DNA from: JAFAXD01 sp963833605
GTDB lineage: Bacteria; Pseudomonadota; Alphaproteobacteria; Rhizobiales; Xanthobacteraceae
Assembly (NCBI GenBank): GCA_963833605.1
Contig: CAWHYZ010000012.1
Coordinates: forward strand, 124,001 to 188,000
Length of the DNA: 64,000 nucleotides
Direction: 5' to 3'
The notes under the pieces were generated by a model that did no database searches, was not told the DNA's origin, and saw nothing but the letters and a program-made list of their open reading frames with translations. This document shows, piece by piece, positions 48,076 to 56,599 of the stretch (positions are counted from its first letter, which is position 1; each line of letters opens with the position of its first letter). The position numbers were made by a program, and so were the translations under genes.

Positions 48076-49259
48076 TGCGCCCGTTCGAAGGAATTAGAAT
48101 TCTCGATCTCACCCACGTCCTCGCCGGACCGTTCGCGACCTATCAGCTGGCGCTGCTCGGGGCCGAGGTCATCAAGATCGAACCTCCGCACGAACCCGAC
48201 CAAACCCGCGCGATCGGAGCCGATCGTAGTCTCAATGCAGCGAAGATGGGCACCTTCTATCTGGCCCAATCATCCAACAAGCGATCAATGACGCTCAATC
48301 TCAAGAGCGATCAGGGTCGCGAAATCCTCAAGCGGCTGGTCACCCGCGCCGACGTGCTGGTCGAGAATTATCGGGCGGGCGCCTTCACGGCGCTCGGCCT
48401 TGGCGCCGACGCGATGATGGCGCTCAATCCACGGCTGATCTACGCCTCGATGTCCGCCTACGGCCAGGAAGGGCCGCGCGGCGGTCAGACCGGATATGAC
48501 ATGAACATCCAGGCAGGCTCCGGAATCATGGCGATGACCGGGACCGAGACCGTCAATCCGCTCATGCTGGGGCCTTCGGCAGTGGATTACGCCAGCGGAA
48601 CGACGGGCGCGTTTGCGCTCGCGAGCGCGCTTTTTCAACGCGAACGAACCGGACGCGGCCAGCGCATCGACCTGGCGATGATCGATGTTGCGCTGATCCT
48701 GATGGGCTCGCACCTAGCCTCTTATCTGCGCTCGGGCGCAGTGCCCAAGCCAAAGGGCAATCGGCACGAGATGGCCACCAACGGGGGCTATGACACAAAG
48801 GACGGCTATCTCGTAATGGGCGCGTCTAACATGCGTCAGGCACAGCGGCTCTGGACCGTGCTTGGTCGCCCGGAATTCATCAAAGAGACGATGCAGGAGC
48901 GCCGGGACAATCGCGAGCCCGAAGCCAGGGCATTGGCTGAAATTCTGCTGACCAGGACCGCGGCGGAGTGGGAGGACTTCTTCCAGGCCAATCACATTCC
49001 GGCCGCGCGCGTGCGCACCCTCGCGGAGGCGGTGAACGATCCGCAAACCGGAACGCGCGGCGTCATCCACCGTTATCCGTCGGCGCCTGGCGTCGAGGGA
49101 CCGTTCGGTGTTCCGGTGGCCGCATTCAAGTTTGCGGACGGCGGACCGCAGATCGACGCGCCACCTCCGCAGATAGGCCAGGACAACGTGGCGGTGCTCA
49201 CCGAACTCGGCTACGGCGCAGACGAGATCGAGAATTTGCGGCAGGCCAAGGTTATCTGA
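48075..49259 (+). CDS. CaiB/BaiF-type CoA transferase (family III)
   Basis: A 394-residue intact family III CoA transferase. Landmarks are GIRILDLTHVLAGPFATYQL, AEVIKIEPPHEPDQTR, SSNKRSMTLNLK, VENYRAGAFTALG, SMSAYGQEGPRGGQTGYD with the catalytic Asp in GYDMNIQAG, and the C-terminal PQIGQDNVAVLTELGY. It overlaps the racemase-like gene by one base and is the last gene of the plus-strand island operon. It differs clearly from the first CoA transferase at 44059, so a second CoA-transfer step is likely. Substrates are unknown. Confidence 0.85.
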   Translation: MRPFEGIRILDLTHVLAGPFATYQLALLGAEVIKIEPPHEPDQTRAIGADRSLNAAKMGTFYLAQSSNKRSMTLNLKSDQGREILKRLVTRADVLVENYRAGAFTALGLGADAMMALNPRLIYASMSAYGQEGPRGGQTGYDMNIQAGSGIMAMTGTETVNPLMLGPSAVDYASGTTGAFALASALFQRERTGRGQRIDLAMIDVALILMGSHLASYLRSGAVPKPKGNRHEMATNGGYDTKDGYLVMGASNMRQAQRLWTVLGRPEFIKETMQERRDNREPEARALAEILLTRTAAEWEDFFQANHIPAARVRTLAEAVNDPQTGTRGVIHRYPSAPGVEGPFGVPVAAFKFADGGPQIDAPPPQIGQDNVAVLTELGYGADEIENLRQAKVI

Positions 49260-49262
49260 CCG

Positions 49263-50234
49263 CTATTGCTGTATTATACTGGCGGCGCGCAGGGCGGCGG
49301 CGAATTTTTCGGTATCACGCGCGATCACAGCCGCGAATTCAGCCGGCGTGCTGCCGACGGCGGTCGTACCTTGCTCGCGCAGGCGCGTGCTGATCGCAGG
49401 CGATTGAACGATCGCGGTGATTGCCTTCTGCAGCTTGTCGATGATCGGCGCGGGCGTTCCTACCGGGGCCAGAATTCCGTTCCAGGCGACGACGTCGAAG
49501 CCCGGCACGAACTCGGAAATGGCGGGAACATCCGGCATTGCGTCGGACCGCCGGAGGCTGGAAATGCCGAGCGCCCGCAGCTGGCCGGCCTGCACAAGCG
49601 GTACGGCGGTCGTCATTGTGTCGAAGGCGATCGGGACCGTGTTGGCAATCAGGGCCGCGAGCAATTGGCCGCTGCCGTTGAATGGCACGTGCGTCATCTT
49701 CGAGCCGATCGCGAGGAGCAGCACCTCCGTTGCAAGCTGCTGGCTTCCGCCGATACCCGCGCTGCCGTAGTTGTATTTGCCCGGGTTCTTCTTGAGCAGT
49801 TGCACGAGCTCGCTCACCGTCTTTGCCTCGAAGCTCGGATTGACCAGCAGCAGGTTCGGGCTGAAGGAGATCAACGAGACCGGCGCGAAGTCCTTGATGT
49901 GATCGTATTGAAGGTCCTTGGCCAGACCGGGCAGAATCGCATGCGAGTTCACGGCTCCCAGCAAGAGCGTGTACCCGTCAGGCGCGGATTTCGCGACCGT
50001 AATCGACGCGACTGCTCCCGAGGCACCGGCTCGGTTCTCGACAATAAAAGTGCCGCCGAGCTTTTCGCCTAGGTGTTGCGCGAGCAGCCGTGCAATCGTG
50101 TCGGCAGTTCCCCCGGGCGATGAACCGACGATGATCCGTACCGGACGGGACGGGTAATCGATCGTCTCGCCGAACGCCGCCGATGGGGCGAGGGCAAGCA
50201 AGGCAGCGCCGATCACAAGATGCCGTCGCAACAC
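49263..50234 (-). CDS. Tripartite tricarboxylate transporter substrate-binding protein (Bug family)
   Basis: A Bug (TctC-like) periplasmic binding protein of about 323 residues. Signal peptide ending SAAFG; mature part YPSRPVRIIVGSSPGGTADTIARLLAQ, the family carboxylate-binding entry, FIVENRAGASGAVAS and SAPDGYTLLLG. It binds an organic acid for uptake by a TctAB permease that is not in this window. I chose GTG 50234 because GGGAGGAA precedes it; a TTG at 50249 lies inside that ribosome site. Convergent with the CoA transferase gene (stops 3 bp apart). Confidence 0.8.
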   Translation of the reverse strand: MLRRHLVIGAALLALAPSAAFGETIDYPSRPVRIIVGSSPGGTADTIARLLAQHLGEKLGGTFIVENRAGASGAVASITVAKSAPDGYTLLLGAVNSHAILPGLAKDLQYDHIKDFAPVSLISFSPNLLLVNPSFEAKTVSELVQLLKKNPGKYNYGSAGIGGSQQLATEVLLLAIGSKMTHVPFNGSGQLLAALIANTVPIAFDTMTTAVPLVQAGQLRALGISSLRRSDAMPDVPAISEFVPGFDVVAWNGILAPVGTPAPIIDKLQKAITAIVQSPAISTRLREQGTTAVGSTPAEFAAVIARDTEKFAAALRAASIIQQ

Positions 50235-50357
50235 GTCGTTTCCTCCCAATCAGCAAATATCCGTTTGCGGAATGCCCCCTGCGCCCGCGCGCTGGTCGGC
50301 GCGGTCGCCGGCCACGGGTGATCGCAGTCGCGGTTTCAGCACCGAGACGCTTTCAGT

Positions 50358-51314
50358 TCACTCTACCCTCAGGCCGGTCGTCTTGATGACAGCGGCCCAC
50401 TTCGCCGCCTCAGCTTGATAGAAGCGCGTGAATTCGACGGCGCCGGCTATGAACGGCTCCGCCCCCATGGCCTCGATCTGCTTCACCGAACCGGCTTCGC
50501 CCTGGATCGCGGCAATCTCAGTGCTGAGCCTGGCGACGATGTCGGCCGGGGTTTTGGCGGGCGCGAGCAGGCCATACCAGGTGTTGCCGGTCAGCTTGGG
50601 GAATCCGGATTCGGCAACCGTTGGAACAGTCGGGAACGAGGCCGACCGCTGTGCGCTGGTGATCGCCAGCGCCCTGGCCTTACCAGCTTCGACGAACGGG
50701 CCGCTGCTGGCAATTGAATCGACCGTCAGCTGGATTTGCCCGCTCACCACATCGGTGAGCGCCGGTGCCTGCCCACGATAGGGAACGAACAGGATGTCGG
50801 CGCCCGATTCGATTTTAAAGAGTTCCATCACCATGTGATTGATGAAACCCGGACCGCTGCCGAATGCGAGCGTATGGGGGTTAGCTTTGGCGCTGGCGGC
50901 AAGTTCCTTCAGACTTGAGGCCGGCAGGCTCGGATTCGCAATAAACAGCAACGGCGATTGCGCCCAGGCCGCAACCTGCACGAAATCCTTGATCGCATCA
51001 AAGCCGGGGCGCGCATAGAGGGTGGAGTTGATCACCGTCGCGGGCGCGATCACGAACAGGGTGTATCCGTCCGGATCGGCCTTGGCCACTTGGGCGGCCG
51101 CCACATTGCCGCCGGCCGCGCCCACGTTCTCGATAATGAATTGCTGGCCGAGCCGCTCCGAAAGGCGCGAAGCCAGGTAGCGTGCCTGCACGTCGGTGCC
51201 GCCGCCGGGCGCGGCGGGGACGATGACCTTCACTGGCCGTTGCGGGTATTGTGCGGTCGCGGCGGTTACGCAGACACATATCGCGGCGAGTGCGAGAACG
51301 ACGCGTGTGATCAA
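50358..51314 (-). CDS. Tripartite tricarboxylate transporter substrate-binding protein (Bug family)
   Basis: A second Bug protein of about 318 residues. Hydrophobic signal VVLALAAICVCVTAATA, then YPQRPVKVIVPAAPGGGTDVQARYLAS, FIIENVGAAGGNVAA and DPDGYTLFVIAP. The chosen start is TTG 51314 behind GAGGAG; an ATG at 51386 falls inside the palindromic operator and gives a long non-signal lead, so it is less likely. The gene is divergent from iclR, with the double palindrome at 51379-51412 between them, so it is probably controlled by that regulator. Confidence 0.75.
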   Translation of the reverse strand: MITRVVLALAAICVCVTAATAQYPQRPVKVIVPAAPGGGTDVQARYLASRLSERLGQQFIIENVGAAGGNVAAAQVAKADPDGYTLFVIAPATVINSTLYARPGFDAIKDFVQVAAWAQSPLLFIANPSLPASSLKELAASAKANPHTLAFGSGPGFINHMVMELFKIESGADILFVPYRGQAPALTDVVSGQIQLTVDSIASSGPFVEAGKARALAITSAQRSASFPTVPTVAESGFPKLTGNTWYGLLAPAKTPADIVARLSTEIAAIQGEAGSVKQIEAMGAEPFIAGAVEFTRFYQAEAAKWAAVIKTTGLRVE

Positions 51315-51378
51315 AACCACTCTCCTCGTCGCAGCCTGTGTGGTGCCCCCGCCGTCGACGCGCACGGCATTAGACTCT

Positions 51379-51412
51379 TTCCGCATAGCGGATATTATTC
51401 CGACATTCGGAA
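51379..51412. promoter_or_regulatory. Double-palindrome operator, copy B
   Basis: TTCCG-CATAG-CGGAT (51379-51393), 4 bp, then TTCCG-ACATT-CGGAA (51398-51412). Placed between the divergent Bug and iclR genes, 69 bp before the iclR ATG used here. Spacing is identical to copies A and C. Confidence 0.75.
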
Positions 51413-51480
51413 AGTCTAGGTAAGGGCCAAGAGTTGTCAATATCCGCGGGAGGCTCGTGCAAAACGCGAAAGGCGATGAG

Positions 51481-52314
51481 ATGAACGACACCGACGATCG
51501 CGAATTCATTCAGTCGCTCGCCAAGGGGCTCGCCGTCATCGAGGCCTTCGGCGCCGACAAGCCGACCATGACGTTGAGCGAGGTGGCGCGCACGGCCGGC
51601 ATCAGCCCCGGCTCGGCGCGGCGCGTGCTGCGCACGCTGCTGCACCTCGATTACCTGCACTTGGACGGGCAACGGTTTTCGCTTGCGCCGCGCACGCTTC
51701 AACTCGGCTATGCGTATCTCGCTGCACAGCCGCTCGCGAGTTTGGTGCAGCCGCGGCTGACCCAGCTGGTGGAGAAGCTGGAGGGAAGCTGCTCGGTGTC
51801 GGTGCTCGACGGCTATGACGTGGTCTACATCGCCCGCGCCACCGGCAAAGCGCTCACGCGGGACTACATGTCTGTCGGAACTCGCTTCCCCGCTCATGCG
51901 ACTTCGCCCGGCAAGGTGCTGCTTGCCGCGCTCGCTCCGGCCGAGTTCAAGAGGCGAATGAGCGGGCGAAAGCTGGAAGCCCTGACGCCCCACACGATCA
52001 CGAGCCTCGACGAGTTGCACCGGGCTCTCGATCAGGTCCGCGCGCAGGGCTGGGCGCTCAACGACCAGGAGACGAGCCTCGGCCACCGGTCGATCGCGGT
52101 GCCGATACACAGCAACCACCGCGTCGTGGCCGCGCTCGTGGTCGGCTGTGTGGTCGCGCGGGTGACGATGAAAGGCATGATCGAGCAGTATGTTCCGAAA
52201 CTTCAGGGCGCCGCCGACGCGCTGTCCGAGGTCCTTACCGCGAGCGAGCGTTCCGGCGAGCGGATCAAACCGCTCTTGCCGCGGCCCGCAAGCGCGGCCC
52301 TGCCACGGTTGTAG
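51481..52314 (+). CDS. IclR-family transcriptional regulator (PcaR/PobR-like)
   Basis: A 277-residue IclR regulator: N-terminal winged helix (MTLSEVARTAGISPGSARRVLRTLLHLDYL, about residues 30-60 in pieces) and C-terminal effector domain (VVYIARATGKA, GTRFPAHATSPGKVLLAAL, SLGHRSIAVPI). IclR proteins of this group respond to aromatic or other carboxylate intermediates and bind palindromes as dimers of dimers. ATG 51481 has AAAGG at good spacing; GTG 51457 behind GGGAGG is an alternative. It lies between two double-palindrome sites and a third is 10 kb away, making it the natural regulator of the island. Confidence 0.85.
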   Translation: MNDTDDREFIQSLAKGLAVIEAFGADKPTMTLSEVARTAGISPGSARRVLRTLLHLDYLHLDGQRFSLAPRTLQLGYAYLAAQPLASLVQPRLTQLVEKLEGSCSVSVLDGYDVVYIARATGKALTRDYMSVGTRFPAHATSPGKVLLAALAPAEFKRRMSGRKLEALTPHTITSLDELHRALDQVRAQGWALNDQETSLGHRSIAVPIHSNHRVVAALVVGCVVARVTMKGMIEQYVPKLQGAADALSEVLTASERSGERIKPLLPRPASAALPRL

Positions 52315-52378
52315 AGGCGCCGCGCAACCGGCCGGCCGGCGTGCGGACCGTTGACAGTCCTGCGAGATCGGCTAACGT

Positions 52379-52412
52379 TTTCGCATACCGAAACTATTTT
52401 CGCAAAGCGGAA
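52379..52412. promoter_or_regulatory. Double-palindrome operator, copy C
   Basis: TTTCG-CATAC-CGAAA (52379-52393), 4 bp, then TTTCG-CAAAG-CGGAA (52398-52412), about 20 bp before the hydrolase ATG. The outer bases vary together (T for C paired with A for G), keeping the dyad, which supports a protein-binding site. Confidence 0.7.
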
Positions 52413-52430
52413 ACGCGGGAGGAGCGGGAC

Positions 52431-53234
52431 ATGGCGCAGGGAGATCGGCTCGAAGTCAGTCGTCGCGGTGTCGTCGGCGGGTTGGCGGCGGCCGTCGCAG
52501 CGCCGATCAGTTCGACGCAGGCGCAACCCGGACAGAAGGCATTTGTGCTCGTTCACGGAGGATGGCGCGGTGGCTGGTGCTGGCGCCGGGTTTCCGACCT
52601 GCTGGAAAAGCAGGGACATAAGGTCTTCACACCCACCCTGACCGGCCTTGGGGAGCGGTCGCATCTGATTGCGGCCGGGATTAGTCTCGCCACCCACACC
52701 ACGGATGTCGTGAACGTGGTGAAGTTCGAGCGACTGAGCGACATCTGTCTGGTTGGACATTCCTACGCCGGCCTCGTCATCACGCCGGTCGCCGAGCAGA
52801 TCGGTCCTTCCATTTCGTCGATCGTGTTCGTTGATGCGTTCCTTCCCGAGGTCGGCCAAAGCGCCTCGACCACCGCCTCACAAACGTCCCGTGACGCGAT
52901 CGCCGCCGCAATCCAGCGCGGCGAAATCGCGACCAAGCCGCTTCCTGCCTCGCTGTTCGGCGACAACGAAAAGGATCGTCCATGGATCGATGAGCTGTCG
53001 ACGCCACATCCTATTCTCACGCTCACCGACAAGATCACGGCGACCGCTGCGCGCGAGAAGATCCGCAAGAAGACTTACATCCGGGCGCTTGGCTACAACA
53101 ACCCGGCGTTCAACGCCGCTTTGGCAAAGACGAAGGCTGACAGCAGCTGGCGTACCTACGAGCTCAATTGCGGACATGACGTGATGGTCGACATGCCGCA
53201 GCAACTCGTCGATATCCTTGTGCAGGTGGCTTAA
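52431..53234 (+). CDS. Secreted alpha/beta hydrolase
   Basis: A 267-residue alpha/beta hydrolase with a twin-arginine-like signal (SRRGVVGGLAAAVAAP). Oxyanion region is VLVHGGWRGGWCWRRV, the nucleophile elbow GHSYAG near residue 108, the acid in VFVDAFLPE and the His in NCGHDVMVDMPQQL near the end. It resembles the salicylate/hydroxynitrile-type esterase group. GGGAGGAGCGGG precedes ATG 52431. The double palindrome just upstream indicates control by the IclR regulator; it might release a substrate for the island by ester cleavage outside the cytoplasm (inference). Confidence 0.82.
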   Translation: MAQGDRLEVSRRGVVGGLAAAVAAPISSTQAQPGQKAFVLVHGGWRGGWCWRRVSDLLEKQGHKVFTPTLTGLGERSHLIAAGISLATHTTDVVNVVKFERLSDICLVGHSYAGLVITPVAEQIGPSISSIVFVDAFLPEVGQSASTTASQTSRDAIAAAIQRGEIATKPLPASLFGDNEKDRPWIDELSTPHPILTLTDKITATAAREKIRKKTYIRALGYNNPAFNAALAKTKADSSWRTYELNCGHDVMVDMPQQLVDILVQVA

Positions 53235-53255
53235 AGAGATTGCCGAAGGAAGCAA

Positions 53256-53513
53256 ATGCCCGGGGAATTGTTACTGGCTGGAAGCATTCCGGTCGATACG
53301 GCCGAACAACCCTTTCGCCGGGTCGGACCGTGGCTTGCGTACATGCCGGACGGCGAGGTCGGCGAGCGCGCCGATTGGGTCGACGGCATCGCCTACCGGG
53401 TGTTCAACAGGCATCCCGAGCTTGAAACCATCAAGCAACCGGCGCCGGATGAGTCCGCTAAAGGTCCAAAATGCGAAGAACTCACGGCGAGCAAATGTTG
53501 TCCGCTTCTCTAA
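53256..53513 (+). pseudogene. N-terminal stump of a UROD/MetE-like protein
   Basis: The first 65 codons (LLLAGSIPVDTAEQPFRRVG, then MPDGEVGERADWVDGIAYRV and HPELETIKQPAPDE) match the start of a family of about 370-residue proteins of the UROD/MetE barrel superfamily, as far as I recognise it. After about 53455 the sequence is unrelated, and the frame stops at 53513. The IS110 element lies just behind, so insertion or a deletion beside it removed the rest. Confidence 0.5.
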
Positions 53514-54967
53514 TCGGCCGGTCAGGGTCAAGCGCTTTCAGACTATCCACCACACGACAATGTCGATGTCACTCGCGGGCTCGCGCTTCTCTTCGGAATC
53601 GGCACCAGGGCCCTTCCATCATGGGATCCGAGGACGAGGTGGAACAATCTTTACCGCGGCCTTGCCGTTGCCTGTTGGCAGGTCCAAGCGGACAAGCGAA
53701 CTCACCTGCGTCCATCGTCCCGCGAGGGACATCATTCCACCACTTGGTGGAGTTCGAGTTTCCTCCTGTCGCGTTTGATCCTGCACGACTCTCATGCTGC
53801 TGCGGTTTGCTCCCGGGCCCACCGGAACTCAGTGCCGTCAACCCAAATGCGGTGCATAATCACGGCCAGCCGTCGAGCCAGCGCGACTATCGCCTTTTTC
53901 AGTCCGCGGTGCCTGGCGATCTTTATCGCCCAGGCCTTGAGCCAGGACCATTTCGTCGAGCGTACCAATAAGATCTGGGCCGCTTGGTAGAGCATCGTCC
54001 GCATCATCTCATCTCCGCACCGTGATATCCGGCCAGTTCGGTCGCACTCGCCCGATTGATACTTGGAGGGTGTCAGTCCAAACACCGCCCCGACCGCTTT
54101 GGAGTTCCGAAAGCGGGTGGGCACATCGATGGTTGCGCGATAGGTTAGCGCCACCACCGGGCCCACACCGGGGACCGTCATCAGGCGTCGGCACACGTCA
54201 TCCTCGCGGACGACCGCCAGCACGCGGCGATGCAGAATACCGAGCTGCTCGCGCAACACTTGCCGGACAATGAGCAGCGGCTCGACCAGCACGGCCAGAT
54301 CGGGGAGGTTCTCGACAAGCTCCTTGATGCGCGCCTCGAACTTCACCGTCCCCACCATACCCACCTTGAGACCGAAGTTGCGCAAGGTGGCGCGCAGGTC
54401 GTTCTCAATGGCAATGGCCTTCGATTGCAGCAGTTTGCGATGGGTCAGCAGCATTCGCAGCTTCTGACTACGTATCGTCTTCACATGCACCGGACGATAA
54501 AGCCCCGCCCGCATCATCTGCGATATGCCGCGCGCATCGTTGCGGTCGGTCTTGTTGATCTGCGCCTTCAACGCTGCTCGCATGTGCCGCGTCTCAACGC
54601 AGATCACTGGCAAGCCCGCTTCGGCGAGCGCGCTGTAAAACCATTGCGACAGTGGTCCAGCTTCCAGCCCAATCCGCTTGAAGCGGTAGGCGGGGTTCGT
54701 GAGCACCTGCAGCAGAGCTTCGGGTTCGCTCGCCACCTTCACTTCCCGGACGATCCTGCCCGCATCATCCACAATGCAGACACTCGTCTCCTTGACCGAC
54801 ACGTCTAGTCCAGCAAAATGGTCCATGCTGCGCTTCTCCTTCTGATGCTTGAGGTCGTACACACGGACCTCGTTTCACCATCAGCCTGAAGCGCAGCACC
54901 CCAAATCTTCAGCTATCCACAAGAACGCCGGCCGATTACCCCATCTTTACCCCCAATAGCGACCGGC
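53456..54967 (-). mobile_element. IS110-family insertion sequence (boundaries approximate)
   Basis: An IS110-type transposase gene lies between two unrelated gene stumps, which gives outer limits of about 53456 and 54967. IS110 elements have no or very short inverted repeats, so exact ends cannot be read from one copy. The non-coding part 3' of the transposase (53514-53791) is longer than the 5' part and contains short palindromes such as CCACCACTTGGTGG. Confidence 0.5.
53792..54826 (-). CDS. IS110-family transposase (DEDD recombinase)
   Basis: A 344-residue IS110 transposase, apparently complete. The N-terminal RuvC-like DEDD domain shows FAGLDVSVKETSVC (Asp), RIGLEAGPLSQW (Glu) and KTDRNDARGI (two Asp). 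A coiled-coil-like middle leads to the C-terminal transposase-20 domain with MTVPGVGPVVALTYRA and GAVFGLTPSKYQSGE, where the catalytic Ser lies. These recombinases are guided by a structured RNA made from the element's non-coding end. ATG 54826 follows GAAGGAGAAGC; the frame is open to 54862. No lesion is seen, so it could be active. Confidence 0.88.
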   Translation of the reverse strand: MDHFAGLDVSVKETSVCIVDDAGRIVREVKVASEPEALLQVLTNPAYRFKRIGLEAGPLSQWFYSALAEAGLPVICVETRHMRAALKAQINKTDRNDARGISQMMRAGLYRPVHVKTIRSQKLRMLLTHRKLLQSKAIAIENDLRATLRNFGLKVGMVGTVKFEARIKELVENLPDLAVLVEPLLIVRQVLREQLGILHRRVLAVVREDDVCRRLMTVPGVGPVVALTYRATIDVPTRFRNSKAVGAVFGLTPSKYQSGECDRTGRISRCGDEMMRTMLYQAAQILLVRSTKWSWLKAWAIKIARHRGLKKAIVALARRLAVIMHRIWVDGTEFRWAREQTAAA

Positions 54968-54968
54968 G

Positions 54969-55091
54969 CACAGACAAGGGCTTCCGGTCGGCATCGAAAT
55001 CGACGGGCCGGAAGGCAGCGATCAACAACTCCTGGCGATCGGCCTCGCGTTCGAGACCGTGCTGCCGAAACTGCCGGCACCGCGCATCTGA
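54969..55091 (+). pseudogene. C-terminal stump of an amidase
   Basis: The open frame ending at TGA 55089-55091 reads GLPVGIEIDGPEGSDQQLLA then GLAFETVLPKLPAPRI, the end of an amidase-signature-family enzyme. The rest of the gene is missing where the IS110 element ends. Amidase genes next to amide/urea-type binding proteins are common, and such a gene follows 23 bp downstream. Confidence 0.6.
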
Positions 55092-55113
55092 CGATCAGCA
55101 ACGGGGGACACCC

Positions 55114-56295
55114 ATGGCACATCTGGCAAGCACGCGTCGCAGCTTCCTCGGCAGCGCTTTGGGCGGCGCAGCTCTCGGCTTGGCGCCCGGACTCGTGCGC
55201 GGCGCGCGCGCCGCCGATGAGTTCAAGATCGGGCTGTTCATTGCATTGAGCGGGCCGGCTTCGCTGTTCGGGCCGACGCAGCAGGCCTCGGCCGAGCTTG
55301 CGGTCGAGGAGGTCAACAAGGCCGGCGGCATCATGGGCCGGCAGATCAAGCTCATCCCGACCGACGGCGGCGGCCCGCCGGCCGATTCCGCGAAATCCGC
55401 GGTACGGCTGATGCTCGACGACAAGGTCGACCTGCTGATCGGCTCGCACAACTCAGCTACGCGCCAGGCGCTGGTCGCAACCATCAAGGGCAAGGTGCCC
55501 TATATCTACACGCCGGTCTACGAAGGCGGCGAGTGCTCGTTCGACACCTACGTGATCGCCGACACGCCGGAGCAGCAGATCCGCCCGTCGGTGACCTGGA
55601 TGATGAAGGAGCGCAACGCGAAGAACTTCTATCTGATCGGCGACGACTATGTCTGGCCGCGCAAATCGAACGAGCATGCCAAGAAGTACATCGCCGAGAA
55701 CGGCGGCAAGGTCGTGAACGAAGAGTACGTCCCGTTCGGCGCACCCAACAAGTTCGAGGAAGCCGTGACGCGCATCAAATCAGCCAAGCCCGATGCGGTG
55801 CTGATCACGCTGGTCGGCGCCGACAACGTCAATTTCAACCGCACTTTCGCCGGCTTCGAACTCGACAAGGAGATCGCACGGCTCTCCCTGCTGCTGGAAG
55901 AGAACACGCTCAAGGGCATCGGCGCCGAGAGCAGCAACAATCTCTACTCCTGCATGTCCTACTACGCCAACGCGCCCGGCGACGCGAACAAGAAATTCAA
56001 GGCCGCCTACTTCGGCAAGTTCGGCGACAAGGCCCCGCAGCTCAGCATCATCGGCACCGACTGCTACGCTGGCGTGAAATGTGCCAAGGCGCTGGTCGAA
56101 AAGGCGGGCGGCACCAATGCGCGCAAAATGATGACCGCCTCGAACGGCCTTGCCTTCGACAGCGCCGCTGGACGCTGGACGATGTACGGCCAACATGTCG
56201 ACAAAACCATGTACATCGCATCCTGCAAGGGCACCGAGTTCGAGATCATCAAGACCATCGAACGCGTGAAACACGGCGAGGCCTGCAAGGCCTAG
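55114..56295 (+). CDS. ABC transporter substrate-binding protein (urea/short-chain amide type)
   Basis: A 393-residue periplasmic binding protein of the Peripla_BP_5 group (AmiC/FmdD/UrtA-like). Twin-arginine signal STRRSFLGSALGGAALGLAP, then FKIGLFIALSGPASLFGPTQ; LLIGSHNSATRQALV and PYIYTPVYEGGECS line the ligand cleft; GDDYVWPRKSNEHAKKYI follows. It would capture an amide or urea-like ligand. The amidase stump before it fits a former uptake-hydrolysis operon; the permease genes are absent. GGGGGACACCC precedes ATG 55114. Confidence 0.85.
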   Translation: MAHLASTRRSFLGSALGGAALGLAPGLVRGARAADEFKIGLFIALSGPASLFGPTQQASAELAVEEVNKAGGIMGRQIKLIPTDGGGPPADSAKSAVRLMLDDKVDLLIGSHNSATRQALVATIKGKVPYIYTPVYEGGECSFDTYVIADTPEQQIRPSVTWMMKERNAKNFYLIGDDYVWPRKSNEHAKKYIAENGGKVVNEEYVPFGAPNKFEEAVTRIKSAKPDAVLITLVGADNVNFNRTFAGFELDKEIARLSLLLEENTLKGIGAESSNNLYSCMSYYANAPGDANKKFKAAYFGKFGDKAPQLSIIGTDCYAGVKCAKALVEKAGGTNARKMMTASNGLAFDSAAGRWTMYGQHVDKTMYIASCKGTEFEIIKTIERVKHGEACKA

Positions 56296-56355
56296 GCAGT
56301 GTGTAGGGTAGGCAAAATCGCCGGCTTCGCAAAAAAGCTTGCAGCAACGTCGCGG

Positions 56356-56483
56356 GCCATGCTCAGAGGATTGCAGCCTCGAACAATGTTGCTGGCAGAT
56401 CGAGGATATGACGCCTCAGATACGATAAGCTCGCCGTCAACTACCTCGCCTTTATCAATCCGAATTTGGCTTCGCGCTCATGA
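56356..56483 (+). mobile_element. IS5-family transposase remnant
   Basis: Reads MLRGLQPRTMLLADRGYDAS and then, after a shift, RYDKLAVNYLAFINPNLAS before a stop at 56481-56483. These are two separate parts of an IS5-type transposase (the DRGYD strand and the C-terminal KLAVNYLAF motif) joined by an internal deletion. Confidence 0.65.
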
Positions 56484-56599
56484 TTCACGCCCTTAAGTCC
56501 AAGCGATCGCAAGGACTGCGAAGATGCGGCACAGCAAAACGCCCTGGAGCGGGCCCGGGCGCGGCTTAGGTGTGCGCGCTGGTTGGAATGCTCAGTAGC

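Noticed and set aside
53514..53791. Open frames behind the IS110 transposase
   Set aside because: They lack homology and fit the non-coding end of the element better.
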